From Shinisaurus crocodilurus (taxonomy: Eukaryota > Chordata > Lepidosauria > Squamata > Shinisauridae), in the NCBI GenBank assembly GCA_021292165.1, contig CM037880.1, positions 211,372,942 to 211,436,941 of the forward strand: DNA of 64,000 nt, read 5' to 3'. Positions 45,060 through 57,849 of the stretch are shown here, piece after piece. The position numbers and the translations under genes are program-made. Positions within the stretch are counted from its first letter, which is position 1, and each line of letters starts with the position of its first letter. The notes below the pieces were generated by a model, which saw only the letters and a list, made by a program, of their open reading frames with translations, made no database searches and had not been told where the DNA came from.

Positions 45060-47670
45060 GGGACATGGAAGGTTAACAGCTAACTTTGAGCATATTCACA
45101 AGGGTGGATATTCCTACCCTGCTCCAAGGGATAACACCTTCCATGCTCCTAGAAAAACATGCTCCTAGAAAACTATGCTCAAGCTTTTCTATAAATATTT
45201 TAGATCTTAGGTTGATAAATGACTACATGCTGAACCTGTCCCATCCTGTCCCCCCCAAAAAAAAATTCTTTTAGGCTGAGCTCTGCCTGAAAAAAGGCTA
45301 GAAGCTGCCATATTCATGGAAAGTGTGTGGGGAAAATATGTTGATTTTGCGGAAAAATACAATTAAATCCAGTCCTTCAAGTTTTTCTTGAAACTAGATA
45401 GAAGCTGAAAGGAGTTCATCTTCTTCCTCAATGCCCATTAGAGTTGCCAACGAGCTAAATATTTTACTGTTCTAACTAGTAAAGCCAGGTGTTCTGCCAG
45501 ACTCCATCCTGGCTCTCCCTCTCTCACCTGCCAAATTCCTCCAGGCTCTACTCCCTGACCTATAGGGTTTTGCCCCTTGTCTCACTAAAGGGACCAATAT
45601 TTTTAAAATCAGAAGGTGGCAACCCTACTGCCTACTCTATGGGTCTGTGAAGTCCTTTGCTATTTTTCTTCTAGAGTACTGAGTCTTTCCCAACCAGCAG
45701 CTTCCAGTCCTGCTCCAACTTTCAACTTTCATCATAACACTTTTCATTTACCAAGTATTTTACATCCATTCTGGTTCCTCTTTTCTGGCCTTCTTCCTTG
45801 CCTCTGTTGCTTGGCAACTGAGATACAGAGATACTTAGCAGATGCTATTGACCCTCATGGAATGCATACAGGTAAGCACAGATGAATCATGAAGATAGTA
45901 AGTCAATGGTTGGGGGTGGGGATGATCTTGGCAAGCATATTAGTGTCTCTTGTTTCTGACTGGCTATCTCATCCTTTGCACAAGGGAAGGGAGAGGAAAT
46001 AAGCAGCCAGAACCTGGGGCGGGGGGGGGGGGGGGGGAGAAGGTGCTCCCATAATCATGGAAATCATTGTCAGGTCACTGCAGCTGGATAGGCTGGTTCA
46101 CTTATTTTACTAAGTGTCTTATCAATCATCTCATTGCATTCACTGGCCAGAACACTGGAAGGCAGGAATAGGTTTAGCGCTTACTTGGAATTAGATTAAA
46201 TACTGCCTGCACGTTTTCCACTCCAGTGCTAAAGAAGGTGGATATAGAGCAAAAGAAGTAGGGGTCTAGTATGCTCCAGACGGAGCCAGGGCTGCCAGTC
46301 CCTCCCCCCAGTTATGGCCCTGTGCACAAGACCATGGATGGCTCAAGACATACTGAACTGAGCAGATTTCACCCTGTGGAGTGGCTCTCCGACTTCTGCT
46401 AATCTAAGGCAGTGCACTGTTTGTTTTGAACTACTCCTGTGTCATGTTAAGATACTTTTAACAGTATTTCTTGTTCTATTTAGCAAGAATAGAAAATTAT
46501 CTCTGTTAAATTCTCTCTGTTAAAAATACTCTCATGCCAGCACCTTTCTTTCTAAATAGGTCCACAAATAGAAGTTTGACTGACTTTTAAAAAGCTCTCA
46601 TGTTTTCTCTTGGTGTGTCATAATTATGAGTTACTTAGGAATGACAATCAGTACCAGCTTATTGCCGCTAATCTTTTTGTTGTAAAATTTAGAGCATTCA
46701 GACTGCCTAAATTGGATGGAAAAGCAAAGCAATCTGATTAGTTGATTAGCAAATTCAGAGCAGGGGAATTAACACACCATAATTAGCTGTCTGGAACTTG
46801 TCAAAGCTGGTAATAAAAACAGCGAAATATATATAAATTAAAACCTCCCTCAGTATTACCCTTTCAGCTGTTGTATTTTCTTCTTTTCTTTTCCTATTTG
46901 TGACATAAAGCTGGAAAACCTTGGGATCAAGATTTGTATTCAAGAGTTTTAGCAGCAGGTTGTCTTACTTGCACATAATGAAGTAGTCTTTTGAAAAATG
47001 AGGATAATTCTTTACTTATGAGTAATTTAGGGAGGTCCAGAGGCAGAACGGTTAGGACCCGCAAGAAAGAAATGTACAATGGAGAAATATAAGCCAGCTA
47101 TCACAAAATATTTCTTAACGGTGAGATCTGTTAGACTCTAATAATCTCCCTTGGGAAGCAGTACAAGCCCCAATCTACTGAATAATTTAACACTAAACAA
47201 AGCACTGGAAAAAAATATTTTACTGAACAATCCTGAAAGACCCAAGATTATCTAGAAGCACTATCAAGGATTCAAAGACAAAACTGTGCATTAAAAATAT
47301 AATAAAGTCATGCAAATGTGTGATGGCCAAGTAAATTGAAAATGAGCACTGCAAACACACTCGACTTGTTCATACTATAGAGAAGCATGAAGATCACGGA
47401 AATGCATTTATTTGAAATGCCCAGCAACTGAAGTGGGATCTAGACATCCTGGTCTGCATTTGTGACAAACCAGTGTTAGATATAAAATAACTTTACAAAC
47501 ATTGCTCTGCTCAGGATTTTCAATCAATCCAGTGGGGAGCTCTTCTATCAAATGCATATAAAAATAGGATTTAACATGATCAAGAGCTTAGGACCATCTC
47601 AACCAATAATAATCTGAATGGCAGCTCAGTATGTCCTTAGAACAGCCATACGTGTACTTGTGCAACCATG
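45060..47670. other. Intronic sequence, nothing recognised apart from a poly-G run
   Basis: A G-rich homopolymer lies at 46018-46038. No exon, transposon or regulatory motif is supported. A/T-rich blocks lie around 46480-47350. Confidence 0.45.
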
Positions 47671-47682
47671 AACTCGCTATAG

Positions 47683-47818
47683 CAGGGTTGGGCAACTTGT
47701 GGCCCTCCAGATATTTTGGCCTACAACTCCCATCAGCCCTAGTCAACATAGCCAATGGAGAGGGATGATGGGAGTTGTAGGCCAAAACATCTGAAGGGCC
47801 ACAAGTTACCCACCCCTG
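47683..47818. mobile_element. hAT palindromic MITE with TSD CGCTATAG/CTCTATAG
   Basis: The 136-bp element has left half CAGGGTTGGGCAACTTGTGG and right half 'gggccacaagttacccaccc' ending in CTG. The target copies at 47675-47682 and 47819-47826 differ at one base. It is the best-preserved hairpin of this family. Confidence 0.9.
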
Positions 47819-47829
47819 CTCTATAGCCT

Positions 47830-50275
47830 GAATCACAGGTACACATGAAACTGTGTGTATTCAACGATCACACAATTAAAGTGCAAAAGTCAGTATCCTG
47901 AGAATCTCAGTTTTCACTCTTTAAAAAGACCATGTTTCTAGCCCTTAAAACTGTGCACGTAGCATGGACTGTACTTTGTCAGATTTCCAAAGCCTGGGGA
48001 GGGACTGTGCTTCCCAATTGTCAGGAAGGGGCAGAGCTTCTACCTCCCTGCAACCAGGAGCAGAATTATATAAGATACTGTATATACTCATTTCAAGAAG
48101 ATATCAAGTCACATATAGCTTGGTGCAGAGCTCTGATCTGTTGTTTTCATTAAAAAGAAAAAAAAACACCACAGTATGCAAAATCTTGGGCATACTATAC
48201 ACTATGCCCAGTGGCAGTGGTTCTCAGCCTTCATAGCAGCTGTCTCTGACTACTGCCAGGCTTGGAGGCTAGAATTACCACTCACGCAGCCTGGAAAGCT
48301 TGTGCTGGTGTTTTGTTGTAATCATGCAAAAATGGCTACTCATCTGCTCTAGGGGCCAACAGCCTATAAGCAGTGACCACCAAATTCTGTGCATCTTTTC
48401 AGGGCAAATTGTAGTTTGGTAGTTAGTGTAAGGTAGTTGCCATCTCTCCTTGTGTTAGCCTATACACTGGCTATAATCACTCTCCTACAAATATTTATTC
48501 ATATTGCATTATTTTACATATAGATATAATTTCTGCATTTAGTGCTAGGTTTTTAAAAACCCTTTATCTAAACCAGGGATAACCGAGATAATATAGGCAT
48601 AATATGGGCTTGGATGCTATACACACAAATCTGAGTTGCCAATGAGGCATGATAGTCACTGGCTAACATGAACAAGGTCACTCAAGCCAAGCCTAACATT
48701 TACAACAACTCTGTGAAGTCAGTCATACAACATCTTTACCAATCTGAGGCACCAGAAGCTGGCAAAGGGGGGTGAGGATCTTCCCTGCCCCACCTGTGCT
48801 GTGCTATCCTAGTGGCTCCAAGCACCTGGACTGATTAGCTCCAGACTTCCTGCTGGAGCTTCGGTTTCAGGAGGGGGGTAGAATGATCGTGGCTGCATTA
48901 CACTGCAATTTCAAGGTGCTTGGAGGGCCTTGGAAGTGCAGCATGACACAGGTAAGCCCCCAGTTTCTTCACCAACTAGAAGCCAGGGAAGGGATTTCCC
49001 CCCAACAGTTGTGCAAGGCGGTGGCACCAACAGTTTATTTTGTTTTTTCCGCTTCAGAAGGCTCCCAAACTTTAAGGGGAGGAGGCCTTTCAGGATGCTG
49101 TTGCTGAAAAGAGGGAAACTGGGGTGGGGGAACCCAAGTGTATGCACAGTATTTGAATCCCAGTCACTGTCCAGAGAAGCCAGAAATTCCCATTCTATTC
49201 ATGAATTTTATTCTGATTTAATAGAGGGGGGCATGTTTGCAGGTTTTACCCACCCCTAAGCCTTTGAGATGGGGTGGGCTATCAATCTAAACATCTGCTG
49301 CCATATGCTCTTTGCAAGTTGTCTTGCGGATTTACCTTAGATTCATATAAGCTTCATTTGACTTCAGGTCAATGAAACCTGCTTGATTTGAATCCAGGAA
49401 TCTCAGTTCTGCTACAAATTTTTGGTACCTTGCCTTGGGAGAACCACAGGGTATTGCATTAGTAAATTGAAAAGCTGACACTTGAAATATCTGCGGATAT
49501 AAGAGGTCTATGTGAAATATCTGTGATTATCTGCCTCCCTCTCTTGATCTAGTCAGCTTGAATCAAAGTTAACCAATTTTTTTTTCTTGCTACTTCGTTT
49601 ATCTGCATGTCCCTCTATAATGATCGTGGAAATGAATACCTTGTATCAGGGGAAATGAATGTCTTGCATTGGGGTTTAGCATGTTCTTTCAGCTTAAAGT
49701 TCCTGAGAATATGGTAACCAAAAAATCCTCCAGAGAGAGAACAAGCCAAATCAATACCAAGATGTTGGCCTTTGGGAGAGATTTTCAGGGTGCCTTTTGA
49801 AATGTTTGTTGTGCCTGTACACATGTACATTAGAGAAGCATGCATGACTTCAACATATATGTAGGGTAACATATTATAAATAATAAAATTATAGACAATT
49901 ATGTGCTCTACACTATCTTTAATTAAAAGCGCAAACACTTTTTTGTTGTGGGCTTTTAAAACCATGTGACCTGATGCAGTCTGTGGCTGAACTGATGGTG
50001 GTCGATGCAAAAATGCCATTGTACTGTTTCCCCTCCTATCCCTAATGTAATCAACTATTAAGATGGGATGTACAGCCATCTTGGATATCAGTCACAAGGT
50101 CCAACATTAAGAGAAATGTTGGGGTCCTTTCACTAGCACACCTACTTCAGAAGCCAGTGTAGGTGGAGAAGAGCAAGTGTGCCCTTGGGAGAATGTGCCC
50201 CAATTGAATATGTGCAGTGTGGGGAGGTAGATAATAGATTTACAAAACTGTTAGGTACTTAAAAAAACAGATTAG
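47830..50275. other. Intronic sequence, nothing recognised
   Basis: No exon or clear repeat is found. The open frame 49615-50079 (minus, 154 codons) has no domain, no splice context and A/T-rich codon use. Confidence 0.45.
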
Positions 50276-50279
50276 ATGG

Positions 50280-50422
50280 GATAGTGCTTTGTAGCAGTGC
50301 TAGATTGTAGTAGTGTTTTACATCTGCTGGACAGCCATCTGTTGGGAAGGAATTCCCTGCATCAAGCAGGGGATTGGCTGGCCTACAAGTCCCCCTCCAA
50401 CTCTACAATTCTAATTCTGAAT
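50280..50422 (+). repeat. CR1-like 3' UTR fragment
   Basis: 'catctgttgggaaggaattc', then 'gcaggggattggctggccta' and 'ccctccaactctacaattct', matches the CR1 terminal style. Confidence 0.6.
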
Positions 50423-51004
50423 ATTTACCATAAGCAACGCCCTGGCCTCTACACTTCACTGGCTCACACTGGACATAAGGAGATGTATGTTTGCTACTGA
50501 AAACAGCAGCCCACATATTTCCTCTTCCTATTTATCTCGGTAAGGGCTCACCAATGAAGTATGTGATGTGGCATCACCATGTTGCAATTTTCTTTGCCAC
50601 TCCAACCCTCCACACCACAAAAGCAGCAGCCATTGAAGTGGAGTGGGGATGGGGAAACTCACAGCGCAGTGAGATCATGTCACACACTTGGTATTACAAG
50701 AGAAAGGAGGAGAATGGCTGTTGATTATGGGGTCTACCATTCCCTCCACCCCACTATGTTCCAGTCAGGGATACAGTTGTTTGTGTCCATAAAGCAAGCA
50801 TAATCACTGGGGATCTCCTCTGAAGACAGGGGCACACTATGGGAGGAGGACCAGCATGCGTGCAGAATACAAAGGAAGATGGAGCTAACACATATACCTT
50901 GATTTGTGTTTGCTTTGACTCTCCCCAGACTACACTAGGATCAGCAAAGAAAGACACACACAGCAGTACAGTGCACACTAATCACCTTCAGCTAGCAATT
51001 TTAC

Positions 51005-51121
51005 CTTTGCTTTGTCCCTCATGGATCCTTTTCCCAATATTGACATTTTTGTCAATGTCTCTTCTTGCAAGCGCTTCAGAGAATTGCCACGTGGGCCCAA
51101 AAGTTTCCCCACAAAGTTGAA
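51005..51121 (-). CDS. KHDRBS3: KHDRBS3 internal exon: KH-domain core with GPRG loop
   Basis: This 117-nt exon encodes 39 residues, starting [20 protein letters not shown] and ending in SMRDKAK. It is the first half of the STAR-type KH domain, which binds single-stranded UAA-rich RNA; the GPRG at residues 9-12 is the nucleic-acid-contacting GXXG loop. On the minus strand it follows a pyrimidine-rich tract ending in CAG (acceptor at 51122-51124) and is followed by a GTAA donor (51001-51004). Both boundaries fall between codons. KH text alone could suit KHDRBS1, 2 or 3; the choice of KHDRBS3 rests on the later exons. The protein is a nuclear splicing regulator, known in mammals for control of neurexin alternative segment 4. 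Intron to the next exon: 10,849 bp. Confidence 0.96.
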
Positions 51122-52120
51122 CTGAAAGACAAAATAAGCAACAAAAAAGCAATAAAAAACTAACCATAGTGCTGAGGAGCTGTAAGAGGGGACTTAAGAT
51201 TCTTGTCAGGTATGAAAAATGTTGCTGAAAACAGCATTTGGCTGTTTCTGCAAAATAAAGAAGTGTATTGGGTTGTAAATTTTACAGCCACTGAAAGGGG
51301 GGGGACGGCAGACATGGAAAGTAAGTTACCACAATTTCTGTGGTTATTCCACACCAAACAATAACTGTATTAAAAAGTTTTGGGACAGTAAAAAGCTGCA
51401 TTAGAACAGAATTGATAGAAGCAAAAAGAAAAATGTAGGAACCTGAAAGTGATGATAACATCCACACAAGACTGTAGCCCCAATCCAGACAAAATTAATC
51501 AACTCACATCCATTTGGTTCATGCATTTCGATGCAAGGTGGACAGACATAGGCTTGGATCCTAAGAACTGTGAGTGGAAGGAAGATTTCCTCTTCCTCCC
51601 CCACCCCCACCTGCACCCCCAGAAAAATCTATCTGGAAGGAAAGGGACCCTCCTGAGCAGTGTGGGAAAGAGTTCAGAAGGCTACAGGTGGAACACAAGG
51701 CTGAGCTTGTGCAAGATGCCTCTGCCTCCTTTGGGGAAATTTCCCCCTTCCAGGAGCTCCCTTCCACTTGTGGTTCTTAGGATCCAAGCCATGGTGTTCT
51801 CATAGTATGACTCCTTCTTTCTAACTATGCCATCTTTCGTGACAAGAGGAACAAACCAGCAGCTGAAAATAGGTTTATGCTTAAAGTGGAACACCAACAA
51901 GGGTTTGTTGTTGTTGCGGTTTTAAAATAGGAGTGGGCAACATGTGCCCTGCAGGCCACATGCAGCCTCCGCCCTGACCCCGAAAATTCATTAAAATATA
52001 TTGGGGGGGGGGCATCCGTAGCAGCTACACAGAGTACCAGAGAGACAAAAATTACCTTGTTCCCAAGCACTTTTTAACCCTTTTTGCACCCCGTAGCCAC
52101 TATGGACACTGATGGATATT

Positions 52121-52122
<2 letters not shown>

Positions 52123-52151
<29 letters not shown>
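52123..52151. repeat. (AT)n microsatellite
   Basis: 'atacatacatatatatatat', ending directly at the left target duplication of the solo LTR. Confidence 0.9.
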
Positions 52152-52152
<1 letters not shown>

Positions 52153-52155
52153 GTT

Positions 52156-52819
52156 TCTGTTGGTGCGCGTGAGCAGCAGAGTGCGTGTGCGCATGGGAGA
52201 TTTAAAATCCTGTCTGTGTGCTAGCAGGGGCCTGTTATTCCACACACAGATCTTCCAGATCTCAGCTCCCCCCTTTTCGCAGCGTGCAGCGTGTTGTGAA
52301 GATGCCAGCCCAGCCTGCCTGTAATCCAACTTGCTTCCAGCTTCCCCGTTTGCAGATTAATCCATGGAGTCAGGAAACACTCTGTAACACCACAGGTCTA
52401 ATTCTACCTGTTTATTCACTTAGCAAGTAAAGTTCTACAGAGTATACATTTCCTAGTTACAGTCCATGTGCAAAGTATAAATGCATAGCAAGCATTACAT
52501 CCAGTGGAGTAAGTTGAGCTTCACTCCACCTCAGCAAAGAAGTTACATTGTTGCAGTAACAAAAGCCCAGCAAGAAGAACAAAGGAGAAGAGAGAAAGCA
52601 ATCCTGCATCTCTCTAAGATGGCTTCAGACAGAAAACAAGTTAGCACGTCATCAGAACATACAAACCATGTGACTAGCTCATAAGGCTCCCACGGTCTAG
52701 GCTTCCCATGCGAAAAACACGAGAACCCAGAAAGACATAACAAACTTGTTTACAGCCATTCTGTTCTTTCCATGTGTAAACAGTGTGCTACAGCTGGTGA
52801 AGTGATACATATCACAACA
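52156..52819 (-). mobile_element. Probable solo LTR (antisense) with TSD GTTTC
   Basis: The 664-bp element begins TGTTGGTGCG and ends TCACAACA, flanked by GTTTC at 52151-52155 and 52820-52824. On the minus strand it reads TGTTGTGATA ... AATAAACAGG (polyadenylation-like signal near 52416) ... CACCAACA. No retroviral genes flank it. The 5-bp duplication and the TG/CA ends are the main support. Confidence 0.75.
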
Positions 52820-53321
52820 GTTTCCGCATCCAAGGTGGGGGGAGGGTACAGTCCACTGGTGGAGGTGGGGGGCAAAAATGGCCCCCAGACCTTCTGCAAT
52901 TGCTCACCCATTTTAAACCAAGCAGCATGTACCGTACTTTTCTGTTCAAGTCATCTTACTTTTTTATTTAACAAAACAAAACACTGCAAAATGTTTAAAT
53001 AGAGTTGCAAAGATACTCTTGGGATTGGGGAGGGGCAGTGGTGGCAAAAGCAGCCAACATCACAGTGTGAGCCAACAAATGGTGTTCACAGGAAGAACTT
53101 CCTTTATTCCAACACAAACTTGCAGGCACCAGGTCTGAGGTGTGGTGGATGGGTATATAAGACAGGGTATTTTCAGTTGTGGTGGCTAGGTTGTAAAAAT
53201 TTCTCCCAAGTGAGGCCAACATTTGTTTGTTTCAGTTAGAGTTTGGGCTCGGTGGGAACTGACTGCTGTGAGACACTTCTCTGCTGTTTCTCCTTGCTGC
53301 AATCTATTATTTATTTTCTTA

Positions 53322-53570
53322 GAACGCAATCCTATGCTTGTTTATTTATTTGCTATTCCTCCCAATGGCCGAAGATCTCTGGGTGGTGTACATTAATTAA
53401 AAAGTACAATAAAGTACAATTAAATATAAATAAAGACATTACAAAAATTTAAAACCAATTTTTAAATTGTTTTTTTGTATAGACAGAAAAAAAGTCCTAC
53501 AACTCCCAGTATTCTCCAGCTAGCCAGTGGTAGGACTTTTTTCTGTCTAATCATGCACAGGATTGCACCC
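53322..53570. mobile_element. Harbinger-like TIR element carrying a LINE tail
   Basis: The ends GAACGCAATCCTATGC and (complement) GGGTGCAATCCTGTGC are flanked by TTA at 53319-53321 and 53571-53573, as expected for PIF/Harbinger. Inside, 53337-53460 looks like an antisense LINE tail ('tttatttatttgctattcct'). 53488-53545 forms a hairpin ('aaaaagtcctac' and 'gtaggactttttt'). Confidence 0.7.
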
Positions 53571-54614
53571 TTAGTCTTTTTACTTATTGTTTTCAGATTT
53601 TAATTATTTTATACTGTTAGCCACCTAGGTGGTCATATAAGCATCCTGAAATGGGGACTACATCCAGGAGGAGGAGGAGGATTGTTATAAGCGGTGCTGT
53701 CACAATACTTAAAATGTTGCCACGTAAGATTGCACACCACCTTATTTGCACAAAGAAATCCAACATCCAAGTAAACAGAAACGTAATTGTCAACACTTAT
53801 ATTGAAAGAATCGTGTAAAATACTCGTAAATTTAATCTTCACAACCATAATCCAAAATAGGCTGTAATTAGATTTGTACCTGAGCATGATACCAGCCCTC
53901 ATTTGACAGGACTGTGGTTCAAAAGTGTGCAGGGGAAGGTGGGACATAAACAACGAGGGGCTAAGGCAGCAGCTACGGAGAGAACTGGGGACTCGTCCGA
54001 GCAGACAAGAGAGACATGTGTTAGGGGTTCCATCCTTCTACAGGGGCAGCAGCAGTAGGGGACTATGACAGGAGAGGCCAACATTTACAAATCAGTAGTG
54101 GATCATACACTGTGCCCCAAATGCCACACTTCCACAACCAGGAAATTGGGACAGTTACAATCCTGCTGCAGTTAATGGACTAGAGGTCCACACCGGTCGC
54201 TCACATGCTACAACAGACTCCAGTAAGCGAAATGAGAATATTTCAAGTGAAGAACATTCACACATTCCTGTTAAAGCACCTTCTTCAACCTTGACTTGGG
54301 ACTTCCAAAAACATGCAAATTCAATAATGAGAACACTCATACTTTTCTCTGTGTGTCTTGCACTGATGCCCAGTAATCTCTACAGCTGCGGGAAGCTAAT
54401 TCAGATCCTAGTTATACTCATTTTGTATTAAACTACTGCTACGGGAATTAGGGGAAAGATAGCACCTAACATTAACATGACAAGAGATAATTCAAGCTTA
54501 GCTAACAGAGCTACATAATTCTCAGATACCACATCTTCAAGTCAGGGGAGGAGCTCTATTTGTTTAAGGTGTCAAAATACCTGATGTGGATCTGTTATTC
54601 TTGATCCTCTAACC

Positions 54615-55294
54615 CAGGGGTCTTCAAACTAAGGCCCGCGGGCCACATCCGGCCCGCCTTGCCTTTTTATCCAGCCCGCCGGCCGACTGGCGGAAGCAGA
54701 CTTTCTTTTAACTCTTTCGCTTCAAGCGCAGATTCTTTTAATTCTTTTCCATAATATGGAAAAATTAGTGGTGGTGTTTTACCTCCTATGTATGAGCTGA
54801 TGTAGCTAAGTCAGATTTCTAATGTTTCAAAAATGCTACTTTGGATTGAAGCAGAGTATGCTCATATGTGTGATGGCAAAAACAAAAGTATATTCGTGTT
54901 AGGCATGAAACAATTGTGCAACTATATATGTAAATACCACCAGCCCTGACAGGAGTATTCATTAATATTCCCTCTTCTTCCCTCCCCATTCCTTTTTCCT
55001 TGTGTGTCGTGTTTTTTTAGATTGTAAGCCTGAGGGCAGGGACTGTCTTGTTAATTGCTGTAAACCGCCCAGAGAGCTTCGGCTATTGGGCGGTATAAAA
55101 ATGAAATAAATAAATAAATAAAATAACTTTCAATTTAAGGGGGGAAAAATCACCCCTATCAAGTAAAAAAAAGGACCCGGCCCTTTTTTTAACTTGATCC
55201 ATTTGTTCATATTTTTTTCAAACTATAGTCCGGCTCCCCAACAGTCGGAGGGACAATGAACTGGCCCCCTGTTTAAAAAGTTTGAGGACCCCTG
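54615..55294. mobile_element. hAT element (CAGGGGTCTTCAAAC ends) with nested L2 tail
   Basis: The 680-bp element has a left end CAGGGGTCTTCAAACTAAGG and a right end 'agtttgaggacccctg'. Perfect target repeats CTCTAACC lie at 54607-54614 and 55295-55302. An L2 3' end sits inside it at about 54945-55125. There is no transposase frame. Confidence 0.92.
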
Positions 55295-56199
55295 CTCTAA
55301 CCAGACCTTTGAACTCTGGTCAAAGTGGCCTCTGGGTCATTAATCCCGTATAGCCTGGCTGGAGCCCTGGTAGGGCTTCTTTCCTACGACCTAAAGGTAT
55401 CTCAACCCCTTCACTAATAGAAGGGGGAGGGGGTTCCTCAAAACATAAAACTTCCTAAACCCAATTCTCCAAAGCCTACATCCAAATATGCAGAAGGCCA
55501 GAAGTGACTAATTATGTAGTCTACAAAGAATTGGTAGCTGGCAAACTCACCTGACCTGATCAAAAATGGGTTCATGTAAAACAATTTGAAGATATATATA
55601 TATATACATATATTTAAAAAAACCCATCCTAACCCCATCCCTTTCCCAAATTTATAGGGCAGCAATAGCTAGTGGCAATGAAGGCCTCTATTAGGAATAC
55701 ACTACCAGCATCATTTGTAGTCACCAGGGACCATGGAAAATATTTCCAGAGTTCCCAAAATCTGCAGTGTCAGGAACCATGAAAACTAGGTATCCCATCC
55801 ATCCTGACAACCAGCAATGTTGCCACATGTGCTCATGACAGTCTCCTAAATGGAGGCTCCAATGCATGCCCCCACTGCCAACAGATAAGTTTGAATCAGG
55901 GAAAGAAAAGGGGCAGGAAGTAAAGGAAAGGCAAATGCTCAAAGTGGGAAGAAGTGCCAAAAAAAGCCCACGGGTCTGAACTCCATTCGGATATAGGGAA
56001 ATTTAAAAAAATACTCAAGTGTGTTTGTGCATGTACCACATACACACTCAGAACACACACACCCCACTTACTGCGAAGTTTAGTGCCATCAGTATAAAGG
56101 AACTAATTCAAACCATGACAGCATTTCCTGTTCCAATACTCGATCTAGTCTTTTTTCTTAGGCTTGTAAAATAAAGGTTGCAAGGGTTTTAATGGCTTT

Positions 56200-56950
56200 T
56201 CTACACATGACCTGACCAGTCAGTCAGTCAGGCGATCACTCGTGACCGAGTAAGATTGTCTTCCAGGATAAAAAAGAAAATTTACAAAAAGGAGATTTTA
56301 AAAGGAGGAAAATTCTAAAGAAAATTGTGTAGACTCTAGCGATGGGTCCGTAAGTGACTGTGGAGGCCAATTCTAGATCCACACAGCTTCCCACAGTGAG
56401 GACACAGGTTACCAGATAGGAAGATGGTCTTGTAAAGGATTCATTTGACGTGCTTTTCGCTTAGCACGTTTCTCCCTTTCACCTTGCACTCGAGCTTCTT
56501 CAAAGTCCATAGAACCTTTGTGAAAGGCCAACCTCCAGTTAGATCGTTCATGGGCCAGAGCTTCCCAGTTTTTGATGTTTATATTGCATTTTTTTAGATT
56601 AGCCTTAAGAACATCTTTAAACCTCTTATATTGACCACCGATATTCCGCTTTCCATCCTTGAGTTGGGAATAAAGTAACTGCTTTGGGAGACAGCAGTCA
56701 GGCATTCGAACAACATGACCGGTCCACTGAAGTTGGCAGTTGAAGGATCATTTTTTCAATGCTAGTAGTACTTTGCTTCTTCCAGTACACTGACATCTGT
56801 TCGCCTATCTTCCCAAGTAATTCGCAGGATTTTCCAGAGGCAACGTTGATGAAATCTTTCAAGGAGTTGGAGGTGACGTTTATAGATAGTCCATGTTTCG
56901 CAGGCACTGAAGGGATCAAGGTAATTTTAATGCTAGTCCCCTTCCTTTGG
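56200..56950 (-). repeat. LINE fragment: RT C-terminal region (antisense)
   Basis: The minus-strand frame 56409-56705 reads MPDCCLPKQLLYSQLKDGKR, then NIGGQYKRFKDVLKANLKKC and NWEALAHERSNWRLAF. This is the downstream part of a non-LTR retrotransposon polyprotein. Another frame at 56698-56919 continues upstream. It is decayed, and I am not certain of the clade. The end 'cgatcactcgtgaccgagta' near 56233 is a conserved 3' text. Confidence 0.75.
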
Positions 56951-57477
56951 GACTGGTAAGAAAACCAGCCGTGAAACCTCTTAACAACTGATACAGGATT
57001 AGCACTAGCCTCTTCACATTGCTGGTAGCTACAGGGAGAGGGCCATTCCTCAATACCAAAGACAACACCAAACAGTTGATATTAGTGTTAACAGATAGCC
57101 ACATCACTGTGCAAAGGGTAACTTAATATTTAAATGGGAGCTCATGAACTATCAAGACAGATACCAGCCAATCTAAATTGTCTTACACTTGCAGTGGAAG
57201 CCCTCTGACGTGCGGTGACTGAGCTGGTGAGAGTGTCCCATGCGGTCAAGGCCTTCTCTCACAATGCTGCTTCAGTCCTGATAGTTCTCTACTATAACTG
57301 TTGACATATAGCATTTCCCCACATTAGCTCCTCTCCCAAAGTCAAACAAATACATAATCTTCAGAGTGGGTAATTTTCCCACCACACTTAGAATATTTAA
57401 ACCATGAGTAGACAACCTGTTGCCCTACATATATTTTTATTTTTTACTACAATTCCCAGAATTTTTGTTTTATATTT

Positions 57478-57690
57478 TTGTTATATTTATATCCTGCCTG
57501 TCCTACCAGGAGTCCAAGGTGGCATTCATGATCCTCCTCCTCTCCATTTTTATCCTCACAGCAACCCTGTGAGGTAGGTTAGGATGAGAGTCAGTGACCA
57601 GCCCAAAGTCACCCTGTGAACTTCATGGCCGAGTGAGGACTAGAACCCAGGTCTTCAGAGTTCTAAACACTACACCACAGAATCCCTGAC
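57478..57690 (-). repeat. tRNA-headed SINE with L2-type tail (antisense)
   Basis: 'gttatatttatatcctgcct', 'caaccctgtgaggtaggtta' and 'gaacttcatggccgagtgag' match the family at 9357-9600 in reverse. A hAT MITE fragment ('cttctgggagtggagtccga', 'acacctggagggcaccaggt') follows at 57690-57765. Confidence 0.78.
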
Positions 57691-57849
57691 CATTCATCAT
57701 GCTGACTGGGGCTTCTGGGAGTGGAGTCCGAAACACCTGGAGGGCACCAGGTTGCCTATCCTTGATTGAAACAGTCCTTTGTACACCATGCAACAGAAGA
57801 CAATGAAAACATAACCCATCTCTAAAACAGACTATCAAGCGAAAAGAGT

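Noticed and set aside
49615..50079. 154-codon minus-strand frame
   Set aside because: No family resemblance, A/T-rich codon use, no splice sites. A frame of this length is expected occasionally by chance in 64 kb.
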